NCBI GenBank assembly: GCA_029224185.1
Contig: CM055197.1
Span: 22,954,862 to 23,018,861 of the forward strand
Length of the DNA: 64,000 nucleotides
Direction of reading: 5' to 3'
Origin: Karalla daura
Taxonomy: Eukaryota; Chordata; Actinopteri; Chaetodontiformes; Leiognathidae
This document shows positions 48,073-60,346 of the stretch, piece by piece. Every line of letters starts with the position of its first letter. The stretch's first letter is position 1. The position numbers and the translations under genes were made by a program. The notes below the pieces were generated by a model. It saw only the letters and a program-made list of their open reading frames with translations. It was not told the DNA's origin and did not search any database.

Positions 48073-49224
48073 TCAATATGTCACTGTGACATTATCAGGT
48101 GTCTTTCTCATGTAGTGAGTAGTCTGATGACATCTCTGTGACATCATTAGGAAAATAAAAAAAGACAACATTGAAAAGAAAAGTCTGCCCTGGGTAATTA
48201 GCATGATTTTGTAATCCAAAATCAAGGTAATGAGAAAGGGGTTACACTTGACCTCCTAAACTCAAATGGGTGGAGGAGGAACAAAACTGATCATTCAAAA
48301 ATCAAAGTAATTACACTTTGATAGTGCTTAGCAACTTAAAGTCAAAGGACGAAAGTTGATATGACTTGAACATATCCCAAAGGAATCACGCTTTGAAGTC
48401 TTCAGGAAGATCAAAGGCGTCAGCGATGATGTCACACTGGCTCACCTTGTCTGACATCAATTTGTCACTGTGACATTGTCAGGTGCCTTCCTCATGTAGT
48501 GAGTATTTTGATGATATCTCTGTGACTCGAATAGGAAAATACAAAAGGACAACATTGAAAAGAAAAGTCTGCCCTGTGTAATTAGCTTGATTTTGAAATC
48601 CAAAATCAGACTTATGAAAAAGGATTTACTCTTACCCTCCTGAACACAAATGGGTGAAGGAGGAACCAAATTGATCATTCTAAAATCAAAGTAATGATAC
48701 ATTGACGTTCCTGAGCAGCCTATACTCAATGGACTAAAGTCGAGATGACCTGAACATTTCCCAAAGGAATCACGCTTTGAAGTCTTCAGGAAGATCAAAG
48801 GCGTCAGCGATGATGTCACACTGGCTCACCTTGTCTGACATCAATATGTCACTGTGACATTATCAGGTGTCTTGCTCATGTAGTGAGTAGTCTGATGATA
48901 TCTCTGTGACATCATTAGGAAAATAAAAAAAGACAACATTGGAAAGAAAAGTCTGCCCTGGGTAATTAGCTTGATTTTGTAATCCAATATCAAGGTAATG
49001 AGAAAGGGGTTGCACTTGACCTCCAAAACTCAAATGGGTGGAGGAGGAACAAAACTGAACATTCTAAAATCAAAGTAATTACACTTTGATAGTGCTTAGC
49101 AACTTAAAGTCAAAGGACTAAAGTTGATATGACTTGAACATTTCCCAAAGGAATCACGCTTTGAAGTCTTCAGGAAGATCAAAGGCGTCAGCGATGATGT
49201 CACACTGGCTCACCTTGTCTGACA
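48073..49224 (+). repeat. HOR block, 3 units: fG fD fC
   Basis: Units start at 48073, 48457 and 48841. The first two continue the 9-unit repeat into a third partial copy; the fD even keeps GAACCAAATTG. The fC has GGAAAATAAAA instead of GGAAAGTAAAA, so the third copy stops near 48841. Confidence 0.88.
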
Positions 49225-51140
49225 TCAATATGTCACTGTGACATTGTCAGGTGCCTTCCTCATGTAGTGAGTATTTTGATGATATCTCTGTGACTCGAAT
49301 AGGAAAATACAAAAGGACAACTTTGAAAAGAAAAGTCTGCCCTGGGTAATTAGCTTGATTTTGAAATCAAAAATCAGACTTATGACAAAGGATTTACTCT
49401 TAACTTCCTTCACACAAATGGGTGAAGGAGGAACTAAATTGATCATTCCAAAATCAAAGTAGTGATACATTGACGTTCCTGAGCAGCCTCAACTCAATGG
49501 ACTAAAGTCGAGATGACCTGAACATCTCCCAAAGGAATCACGCTTTGAAGTCTTCAGGAAGATCAAAGGCGTCAGCGATGATGTCACACTGGCTCACCTT
49601 GTCTGACATCAACATGTCACTGTGACATTGTCAGGTGCCTTCCTCATGTAGTGAGTATTTTGATGATATCTCTTGACTCGAATAGGAAAATAAAAAAGGA
49701 CAACTTTGAAAAGAAAAGTCTGCCCTGGGTAATTAGCTTGACTTTGAAATCAAAAATCAGACTAATGACAAAGGATTTACTCTTAACTTCCTTCACACAA
49801 ATGGGTGAAGGAGGAACTAAATTGATCATTCCAAAATCAAAGTAGTGATACATTGACGTTCCTGAGCAGCCTCAACTCAATGGACTAAAGTCGAGATGAC
49901 CTGAACATCTCCCAAAGGAATCACGCTTTGAAGTCTTCAGGAAGATCAAAGGCGTCAGCGATGATGTCACACTGGCTCACCTTGTCTGACATCAATATGT
50001 CACTGTGACATTGTCAGGTGCCTTCCTCATGTAGTGAGTATTTTGATGATATCTCTTGACTCGAATAGGAACATACAAAAGGACAACATTGAAAAGAAAA
50101 GTCTGCCCTGGGTAATTAGCTTGATTTTGAAATCCAAAATCAGACTTATGAAAAAGGATTTACTCTTACCCTCCTGAACACAAATGGGTGAAGGAGGAAC
50201 TAAATTGATCATTCTAAAATCAAAGTAATGATACATTGACGTTGCAGAGCAGCCTAAACTCAATGGACTAAAGTCGAGATGACCTGAACATCTCTCAAAG
50301 GAATCACGCTTTGAAGTCTTCAGGAAGATCAAAGGCGTCAGCGATGATGTCACACTGGCTCACCTTGTCTGACATCAATATGTCACTGTGACATTGTCAG
50401 GTGCCTTCCTCATGTAGTGAGTATTTTGATGATATCTCTTGACTCGAATAGGAAAATAAAAAAGTACAACTTTGAAAAGAAAAGTCTGCCCTGGGTAATT
50501 AGCTTGACTTTGAAATCAAAAATCAGACTTATGACAAAGGATTTACTCTTAACTTCCTTCACACAAATGGGTGAAGGAGGAACTAAATTGATCATTCCAA
50601 AATCAAAGTAGTGATACATTGACGTTCCTGAGCAGCCTCAACTCAATGGACTAAAGTCGAGATGACCTGAACATCTCCCAAAGGAATCACGCTTTGAAGT
50701 CTTCAGGAAGATCAAAGGCGTCAGCGATGATGTCACACTGGCTCACCTTGTCTGACATCAATATGTCACTGTGACATTGTCAGGTGCCTTCCTCATGTAG
50801 TGAGTATTTTGATGATATCTCTTGACTCGAATAGGAACATACAAAAGGACAACATTGAAAAGAAAAGTCTGCCCTGGGTAATTAGCTTGATTTTGAAATC
50901 CAAAATCAGACTTATGAAAAAGGATTTACTCTTACCCTCCTTAACACAAATGGGTGAAGGAGGAACTAAATTGATCATTCTAAAATCAAAGTAATGATAC
51001 ATTGACGTTGCAGAGCAGCCTAAACTCAATGGACTAAAGTCGAGATGACCTGAACATCTCTCAAAGGAATCACGCTTTGAAGTCTTCAGGAAGATCAAAG
51101 GCGTCAGCGATGATGTCACACTGGCTCACCTTGTCTGACA
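49225..51140 (+). repeat. HOR block, 5 units: fE fF fA fF fA
   Basis: Units start at 49225, 49609, 49992, 50375 and 50758. Marks are CATCAACATG at about 49612, GACTAATGACAAAGG at about 49763 and AAAGTACAAC at about 50464. All recur at an offset of 8,822 bp in 58047-59962. Confidence 0.9.
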
Positions 51141-53444
51141 TCAATATGTCACTGTGACATTGTCAGGTGCCTTCCTCATGTAGTGAGTATTTTGATGATA
51201 TCTCTGTGACTCGAATAGGAAAATACAAAAGGACAACTTTGAAAAGAAAAGTCTGCCCTGGGTAATTAGCTTGATTTTGAAATCAAAAATCAGACTTATG
51301 ACAAAGGATTTACTCTTAACTTCCTTCACACAAATGGGTGAAGGAGGAACTAAATTGATCATTCCAAAATCAAAGTAGTGATACATTGACGTTCCTGAGC
51401 AGCCTCAACTCAATGGACTAAAGTCGAGATGACCTGAACATCTCCCAAAGGAATCACGCTTTGAAGTCTTCAGGAAGATCAAAGGCGTCAGCGATGATGT
51501 CACACTGGCTCACCTTGTCTGACATCAATATGTCACTGTGACATTATCAGGTGTCTTTCTCATGTAGTGAGTAGTCTGATGACATCTCTGTGACATCATT
51601 AGGAAAATAAAAAAAGACAACATTGAAAAGAAAAGTCTGCCCTGGGTAATTAGCAAGATTTTGTAATCCAAAATCAAGGTAATGAGAAAGGGGTTACACT
51701 TGACCTCCTAAACTCAAATGGGTGGAGGAGGAACAAAACTGATCATTCAAAAATCAAAGTAATTACACTTTGATAGTGCTTAGCAACTTAAAGTCAAAGG
51801 ACGAAAGTTGATATGACTTGAACATATCCCAAAGGAATCACGCTTTGAAGTCTTAAGGAAGATCAAAGGCGTCAGCGATGATGTCACACTGGCTCACCTT
51901 GTCTGACATCAATTTGTCACTGTGACATTGTCAGGTGCCTTCCTCATGTAGTGAGTATTTTGATGATATCTCTGTGACTCGAATAGGAAAATACAAAAGG
52001 ACAACATTGAAAAGAAAAGTCTGCCCTGTGTAATTAGCTTGATTTTGAAATCCAAAATCAGACTTATGAAAAAGGATTTACTCTTACCCTCCTGAACACA
52101 AATGGGTGAAGGAGGAACTAAATTGATCATTCTAAAATCAAAGTAATGATACATTGACGTTGCTGAGCAGCCTAAACTCAATGGACTAAAGTCGAGATGA
52201 CCTGAACATTTCCGAAAGGAATCACGCTTTGAAGTCATCAGGAAGATCAAAGGCGTCAGCGATGATGTCACACTGGCTCACCTTGTCTGACATCAATATG
52301 TCACTGTGACATTATCAGGTGTCTTGCTCATGTAGTGAGTAGTCTGATGATATCTCTGTGACATCATTAGGAAAATAAAAAAAGACAACATTGGAAAGAA
52401 AAGTCTGCCCTGGGTAATTAGCTTGATTTTGTAATCCAATATCAAGGTAATGAGAAAGGGGTTGCACTTGACCTCCAAAACTCAAATGGGTGGAGGAGGA
52501 ACAAAACTGAACATTCTAAAATCAAAGTAATTACACTTTGATAGTGCTTAGCAACTTAAAGTCAAAGGACTAAAGTTGATATGACTTGAACTTTTCCCAA
52601 AGGAATCACGCTTTGAAGTCTTCAGGAAGATCAAAGGCGTCAGCGATGATGTCACACTGGCTCACCTTGTCTGACATCAATATGTCACTGTGACATTGTC
52701 AGGTGCCTTCCTCATGTAGTGAGTATTTTGATGATATCTCTGTGACTCGAATAGGAAAATACAAAAGGACAACTTTGAAAAGAAAAGTCTGCCCTGGGTA
52801 ATTAGCTTGATTTTGAAATCAAAAATCAGACTTATGACAAAGGATTTACTCTTAACCTCCTAAACACAAATGGGTGAAGGAGGAACTAAATTGATCATTC
52901 CAAAATCAAGGTAGTGATACATTGACGTTCCTGAGCAGCCTCAACTCAATGGACTAAAGTCGAGATGACCTGAACATCTCCCAAAGGAATCACGCTTTGA
53001 AGTCTTCAGGAAGATCAAAGGCGTCAGCGATGATGTCACACTGGCTCACCTTGTCTGACATCAATATGTCACTGTGACATTATCAGGTGTCTTTCTCATG
53101 TAGTGAGTAGTCTGATGACATCTCTGTGACATCATTAGGAAAATAAAAAAAGACAACATTGAAAAGAAAAGTCTGCCCTGGGTAATTAGCATGATTTTGT
53201 AATCCAAAATCAAGGTAATGAGAAAGGGGTTACACTTGACCTCCTAAACTCAAATGGGTGGAGGAGGAACAAAACTGATCATTCAAAAATCAAAGTAATT
53301 ACACTTTGATAGTGCTTAGCAACTTAAAGTCAAAGGACGAAAGTTGATATGACTTGAACATATCCCAAAGGAATCACGCTTTGAAGTCTTCAGGAAGATC
53401 AAAGGCGTCAGCGATGATGTCACACTGGCTCACCTTGTCTGACA
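51141..53444 (+). repeat. HOR block, 6 units: fE fG fD fC fE2 fG
   Basis: Units start at 51141, 51525, 51909, 52293, 52677 and 53061. Private marks are GCAAGATTTTG in the fG, GTCTTAAGGAAG near 51854, and TTTCCGAAAGG and GTCATCAGG in the fD-like unit at 51909. The fE2 at 52677 carries CAAGGTAGTG. Confidence 0.87.
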
Positions 53445-56400
53445 TCAATTTGTCACTGTGACATTGTCAGGTGCCTTCCTCATGTAGTGAGTATTTTGAT
53501 GATATCTCTGTGACTCGAATAGGAAAATACAAAAGGACAACTTTGAAAAGAAAAGTCTGCCCTGGGTAATTAGCTTGATTTTGAAATCAAAAATCAGACT
53601 TATGACAAAGGATTTACTCTTAACTTCCTTCACACAAATGGGTGAAGGAGGAACTAAATTGATCATTCCAAAATCAAAGTAGTGATACATTGACGTTCCT
53701 GAGCAGCCTCAACTCAATGGACTAAAGTCGAGATGACCTGAACATCTCCCAAAGGAATCACGCTTTGAAGTCTTCAGGAAGATCAAAGGCGTCAGCGATG
53801 ATGTCACACTGGCTCACCTTGTCTGACATCAATATGTCACTGTGACATTGTCAGGTGCCTTCCTCATGTAGTGAGTATTTTGATGATATCTCTTGACTCG
53901 AATAGGAAAATAAAAAAGGACAACTTTGAAAAGAAAAGTCTGCCCTGGGTAATTAGCTTGACTTTGAAATCAAAAATCAGACTTATGACAAAGGATTTAC
54001 TCTTAACTTCCTTCACACAAATGGGTGAAGGAGGAACTAAATTGATCATTCCAAAATCAAAGTAGTGATACATTGACGTTCCTGAGCAGCCTCAACTCAA
54101 TGGACTAAAGTCGAGATGACCTGAACATCTCCCAAAGGAATCACGCTTTGAAGTCTTCAGGAAGATCAAAGGCGTCAGCGATGATGTCACACTGGCTCAC
54201 CTTGTCTGACATCAATATGTCACTGTGACATTGTCAGGTGCCTTCCTCATGTAGTGAGTATTTTGATGATATCTCTTGACTCGAATAGGAACATACAAAA
54301 GGACAACATTGAAAAGAAAAGTCTGCCCTGGGTAATTAGCTTGATTTTGAAATCCAAAATCAGACTTATGAAAAAGGATTTACTCTTACCCTCCTAAACA
54401 CAAATGGGTGAAGGAGGAACTAAATTGATCATTCTAAAATCAAAGTAATGATACATTGACGTTGCAGAGCAGCCTAAACTCAATGGACTAAAGTCGAGAT
54501 GACCTGAACATCTCTCAAAGGAATCACGCTTTGAAGTCTTCAGGAAGATCAAAGGCGTCAGCGATGATGTCACACTGGCTCACCTTGTCTGACATCAATA
54601 TGTCACTGTGACATTGTCAGGTGCCTTCCTCATGTAGTGAGTATTTTGATGATATCTCTGTGACTCGAATAGGAAAATACAAAAGGACAACTTTGAAAAG
54701 AAAAGTCTGCCCTGGGTAATTAGCTTGATTTTGAAATCAAAAATCAGACTTATGACAAAGGATTTACTCTTAACTTCCTTCACACAAATGGGTGAAGGAG
54801 GAACTAAATTGATCATTCCAAAATCAAAGTAGTGATACATTGACGTTCCTGAGCAGCCTCAACTCAATGGACTAAAGTCGAGATGACCTGAACATCTCCC
54901 AAAGGAATCACGCTTTGAAGTCTTCAGGAAGATCAAAGGCGTCAGCGATGATGTCACACTGGCTCACCTTGTCTGACATCAATATGTCACTGTGACATTG
55001 TCAGGTGCCTTCCTCATGTAGTGAGTATTTTGATGATATCTCTTGACTCGAATAGGAAAATAAAAAAGGACAACTTTGAAAAGAAAAGTCTGCCCTGGGT
55101 AATTAGCTTGACTTTGAAATCAAAAATCAGACTTATGACAAAGGATTTACTCTTAACCTCCTAAACACAAATGGGTGAAGGAGGAACTAAATTGATCATT
55201 CCAAAATCAAAGTAGTGATACATTGACGTTCCTGAGCAGCCTCAACTCAATGGACTAAAGTCGAGATGACCTGAACATCTCCCAAAGGAATCACGCTTTG
55301 AAGTCTTCAGGAAGATCAAAGGCGTCAGCGATGATGTCACACTGGCTCACCTTGTCTGACATCAATATGTCACTGTGACATTGTCAGGTGCCTTCCTCAT
55401 GTAGTGAGTATTTTGATGATATCTCTTGACTCGAATAGGAACATACAAAAGGACAACATTGAAAAGAAAAGTCTGCCCTGGGTAATTAGCTTGATTTTGA
55501 AATCCAAAATCAGACTTATGAAAAAGGATTTACTCTTACCCTCCTGAACACAAATGGGTGAAGGAGGAACTAAATTGATCATTCTAAAATCAAAGTAATG
55601 ATACATTGACGTTGCAGAGCAGCCTAAACTCAATGGACTAAAGTCGACATGACCTGAACATCTCTCAAAGGAATCACGCTTTGAAGTCTTCAGGAAGATC
55701 AAAGGCGTCAGCGATGATGTCACACTGGCTCACCTTGTCTGACATCAATATGTCACTGTGACATTGTCAGGTGCCTTCCTCATGTAGTGAGTATTTTGAT
55801 GATATCTCTTGACTCGAATAGGAAAATAAAAAAGTACAACTTTGAAAAGAAAAGTCTGCCCTGGGTAATTAGCTTGACTTTGAAATCAAAAATCAGACTT
55901 ATGACAAAGGATTTACTCTTAACTTCCTTCACACAAATGGGTGAAGGAGGAACTAAATTGATCATTCCAAAATCAAAGTAGTGATACATTGACGTTCCTG
56001 AGCAGCCTCAACTCAATGGACTAAAGTCGAGATGACCTGAACATCTCCCAAAGGAATCACGCTTTGAAGTCTTCAGGAAGATCAAAGGCGTCAGCGATGA
56101 TGTCACACTGGCTCACCTTGTCTGACATCAATATGTCACTGTGACATTGTCAGGTGCCTTCCTCATGTAGTGAGTATTTTGATGATATCTCTTGACTCGA
56201 ATAGGAACATACAAAAGGACAACATTGAAAAGAAAAGTCTGCCCTGGGTAATTAGCTTGATTTTGAAATCCAAAATCAGACTTATGAAAAAGGATTTACT
56301 CTTACCCTCCTTAACACAAATGGGTGAAGGAGGAACTAAATTGATCATTCTAAAATCAAAGTAATGATACATTGACGTTGCAGAGCAGCCTAAACTCAAT

Positions 56401-56510
56401 GGACTAAAGTCGAGATGACCTGAACATCTCTCAAAGGAATCACGCTTTGAAGTCTTCAGGAAGATCAAAGGCGTCAGCGATGATGTCACACTGGCTCACC
56501 TTGTCTGACA
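53445..56510 (+). repeat. HOR block, 8 units: fD/fE fF fA fE fF fA fF fA
   Basis: Units start at 53445, 53829, 54212, 54595, 54979, 55362, 55745 and 56128. The first has an fD start (CAATTTG) and an fE body. The fA at 54212 and the fF at 54979 have CCTAAACAC, the fE2 mark, at the hairpin. The fA at 55362 has GTCGACATG near 55647. Confidence 0.86.
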
Positions 56511-58046
56511 TCAATATGTCACTGTGACATTGTCAGGTGCCTTCCTCATGTAGTGAGTATTTTGATGATATCTCTGTGACTCGAATAGGAAAATACAAAA
56601 GGACAACTTTGAAAAGAAAAGTCTGCCCTGGGTAATTAGCTTGATTTTGAAATCAAAAATCAGACTTATGACAAAGGATTTACTCTTAACCTCCTAAACA
56701 CAAATGGGTGAAGGAGGAACTAAATTGATCATTCCAAAATCAAAGTAGTGATACATTGACGTTCCTGAGCAGCCTCAACTCAATGGACTAAAGTCGAGAT
56801 GACCTGAACATCTCCCAAAGGAATCACGCTTTGAAGTCTTCAGGAAGATCAAAGGCGTCAGCGATGATGTCACACTGGCTCACCTTGTCTGACATCAATA
56901 TGTCACTGTGACATTATCAGGTGTCTTTCTCATGTAGTGAGTAGTCTGATGACATCTCTGTGACATCATTAGGAAAATAAAAAAAGACAACATTGAAAAG
57001 AAAAGTCTGCCCTGGGTAATTAGCATGATTTTGTAATCCAAAATCAAGGTAATGAGAAAGGGGTTACACTTGACCTCCTAAACTCAAATGGGTGGAGGAG
57101 GAACAAAACTGATCATTCAAAAATCAAAGTAATTACACTTTGATAGTGCTTAGCAACTTAAAGTCAAAGGACGAAAGTTGATATGACTTGAACATATCCC
57201 AAAGGAATCACGCTTTGAAGTCTTCAGGAAGATCAAAGGCGTCAGCGATGATGTCACACTGGCTCACCTTGTCTGACATCAATTTGTCACTGTGACATTG
57301 TCAGGTGCCTTCCTCATGTAGTGAGTATTTTGATGATATCTCTGTGACTCGAATAGGAAAATACAAAAGGACAACATTGAAAAGAAAAGTCTGCCCTGTG
57401 TAATTAGCTTGATTTTGAAATCCAAAATCAGACTTATGAAAAAGGATTTACTCTTACCCTCCTGAACACAAATGGGTGAAGGAGGAACTAAATTGATCAT
57501 TCTAAAATCAAAGTAATGATACATTGACGTTCCTGAGCAGCCTATACTCAATGGACTAAAGTCGAGATGACCTGAACATTTCCCAAAGGAATCACGCTTT
57601 GAAGTCTTCAGGAAGATCAAAGGCGTCAGCGATGATGTCACACTGGCTCACCTTGTCTGACATCAATATGTCACTGTGACATTATCAGGTGTCTTGCTCA
57701 TGTAGTGAGTAGTCTGATGATATCTCTGTGACATCATTAGGAAAATAAAAAAAGACAACATTGGAAAGAAAAGTCTGCCCTGGGTAATTAGCTTGATTTT
57801 GTAATCCAATATCAAGGTAATGAGAAAGGGGTTGCACTTGACCTCCAAAACTCAAATGGGTGGAGGAGGAACAAAACTGAACATTCTAAAATCAAAGTAA
57901 TTACACTTTGATAGTGCTTAGCAACTTAAAGTCAAAGGACTAAAGTTGATATGACTTGAACATTTCCCAAAGGAATCACGCTTTGAAGTCTTCAGGAAGA
58001 TCAAAGGCGTCAGCGATGATGTCACACTGGCTCACCTTGTCTGACA
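56511..58046 (+). repeat. HOR block, 4 units: fE2 fG fD fC
   Basis: Units start at 56511, 56895, 57279 and 57663. This matches the last four units of the 5-unit HOR of 35.8-39.6 kb, and the unit before it (56128) is fA. The 5-unit module is therefore present once more at 56128-58046. Confidence 0.88.
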
Positions 58047-59962
58047 TCAATATGTCACTGTGACATTGTCAGGTGCCTTCCTCATGTAGTGAGTATTTTG
58101 ATGATATCTCTGTGACTCGAATAGGAAAATAAAAAAGGACAACTTTGAAAAGAAAAGTCTGCCCTGGGTAATTAGCTTGATTTTGAAATCAAAAATCAGA
58201 CTTATGACAAAGGATTTACTCTTAACTTCCTTCACACAAATGGGTGAAGGAGGAACTAAATTGATCATTCCAAAATCAAAGTAGTGATACATTGACGTTC
58301 CTGAGCAGCCTCAACTCAATGGACTAAAGTCGAGATGACCTGAACATCTCCCAAAGGAATCACGCTTTGAAGTCTTCAGGAAGATCAAAGGCGTCAGCGA
58401 TGATGTCACACTGGCTCACCTTGTCTGACATCAACATGTCACTGTGACATTGTCAGGTGCCTTCCTCATGTAGTGAGTATTTTGATGATATCTCTTGACT
58501 CGAATAGGAAAATAAAAAAGGACAACTTTGAAAAGAAAAGTCTGCCCTGGGTAATTAGCTTGACTTTGAAATCAAAAATCAGACTAATGACAAAGGATTT
58601 ACTCTTAACTTCCTTCACACAAATGGGTGAAGGAGGAACTAAATTGATCATTCCAAAATCAAAGTAGTGATACATTGACGTTCCTGAGCAGCCTCAACTC
58701 AATGGACTAAAGTCGAGATGACCTGAACATCTCCCAAAGGAATCACGCTTTGAAGTCTTCAGGAAGATCAAAGGCGTCAGCGATGATGTCACACTGGCTC
58801 ACCTTGTCTGACATCAATATGTCACTGTGACATTGTCAGGTGCCTTCCTCATGTAGTGAGTATTTTGATGATATCTCTTGACTCGAATAGGAACATACAA
58901 AAGGACAACATTGAAAAGAAAAGTCTGCCCTGGGTAATTAGCTTGATTTTGAAATCCAAAATCAGACTTATGAAAAAGGATTTACTCTTACCCTCCTGAA
59001 CACAAATGGGTGAAGGAGGAACTAAATTGATCATTCTAAAATCAAAGTAATGATACATTGACGTTGCAGAGCAGCCTAAACTCAATGGACTAAAGTCGAG
59101 ATGACCTGAACATCTCTCAAAGGAATCACGCTTTGAAGTCTTCAGGAAGATCAAAGGCGTCAGCGATGATGTCACACTGGCTCACCTTGTCTGACATCAA
59201 TATGTCACTGTGACATTGTCAGGTGCCTTCCTCATGTAGTGAGTATTTTGATGATATCTCTTGACTCGAATAGGAAAATAAAAAAGTACAACTTTGAAAA
59301 GAAAAGTCTGCCCTGGGTAATTAGCTTGACTTTGAAATCAAAAATCAGACTTATGACAAAGGATTTACTCTTAACTTCCTTCACACAAATGGGTGAAGGA
59401 GGAACTAAATTGATCATTCCAAAATCAAAGTAGTGATACATTGACGTTCCTGAGCAGCCTCAACTCAATGGACTAAAGTCGAGATGACCTGAACATCTCC
59501 CAAAGGAATCACGCTTTGAAGTCTTCAGGAAGATCAAAGGCGTCAGCGATGATGTCACACTGGCTCACCTTGTCTGACATCAATATGTCACTGTGACATT
59601 GTCAGGTGCCTTCCTCATGTAGTGAGTATTTTGATGATATCTCTTGACTCGAATAGGAACATACAAAAGGACAACATTGAAAAGAAAAGTCTGCCCTGGG
59701 TAATTAGCTTGATTTTGAAATCCAAAATCAGACTTATGAAAAAGGATTTACTCTTACCCTCCTGAACACAAATGGGTGAAGGAGGAACTAAATTGATCAT
59801 TCTAAAATCAAAGTAATGATACATTGACGTTGCAGAGCAGCCTAAACTCAATGGACTAAAGTCGAGATGACCTGAACATCTCTCAAAGGAATCACGCTTT
59901 GAAGTCTTCAGGAAGATCAAAGGCGTCAGCGATGATGTCACACTGGCTCACCTTGTCTGACA
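58047..59962 (+). repeat. HOR block, 5 units: fE fF fA fF fA (copy of 49225-51140)
   Basis: Units start at 58047, 58431, 58814, 59197 and 59580. CATCAACATG, GACTAATGACAAAGG and AAAGTACAAC match at 8,822 bp. The fE here has GGAAAATAAAAAAGG. The last fA has CCTGAACAC where the partner has CCTTAACAC. Confidence 0.89.
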
Positions 59963-60346
59963 TCAATATGTCACTGTGACATTATCAGGTGTCTTTCTCA
60001 TGTAGTGAGTAGTCTGATGACATCTCTGTGACATCATTAGGAAAATAAAAAAAGACAACATTGAAAAGAAAAGTCTGCCCTGGGTAATTAGCAAGATTTT
60101 GTAATCCAAAATCAAGGTAATGAGAAAGGGGTTGCACTTGACCTCCAAAACTCAAATGGGTGGAGGAGGAACAAAACTGAACATTCTAAAATCAAAGTAA
60201 TTACACTTTGATAGTGCTTAGCAACTTAAAGTCAAAGGACTAAAGTTGATATGACTTGAACTTTTCCCAAAGGAATCACGCTTTGAAGTCTTCAGGAAGA
60301 TCAAAGGCGTCAGCGATGATGTCACACTGGCTCACCTTGTCTGACA
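59963..60346 (+). repeat. Hybrid monomer fG/fC
   Basis: The left part is fG with the rare GCAAGATTTTG mark of the unit at 51525, up to A at 60110 (CCAAAATC). From G at 60134 (GGTTGCAC) it is fC (TCCAAAACTC, CTGAACATTC, GGACTAAAG, GAACTTTTCCC). The exchange lies within 60111-60133. Relative to 51525-52676 this fusion removed two units. Confidence 0.9.
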
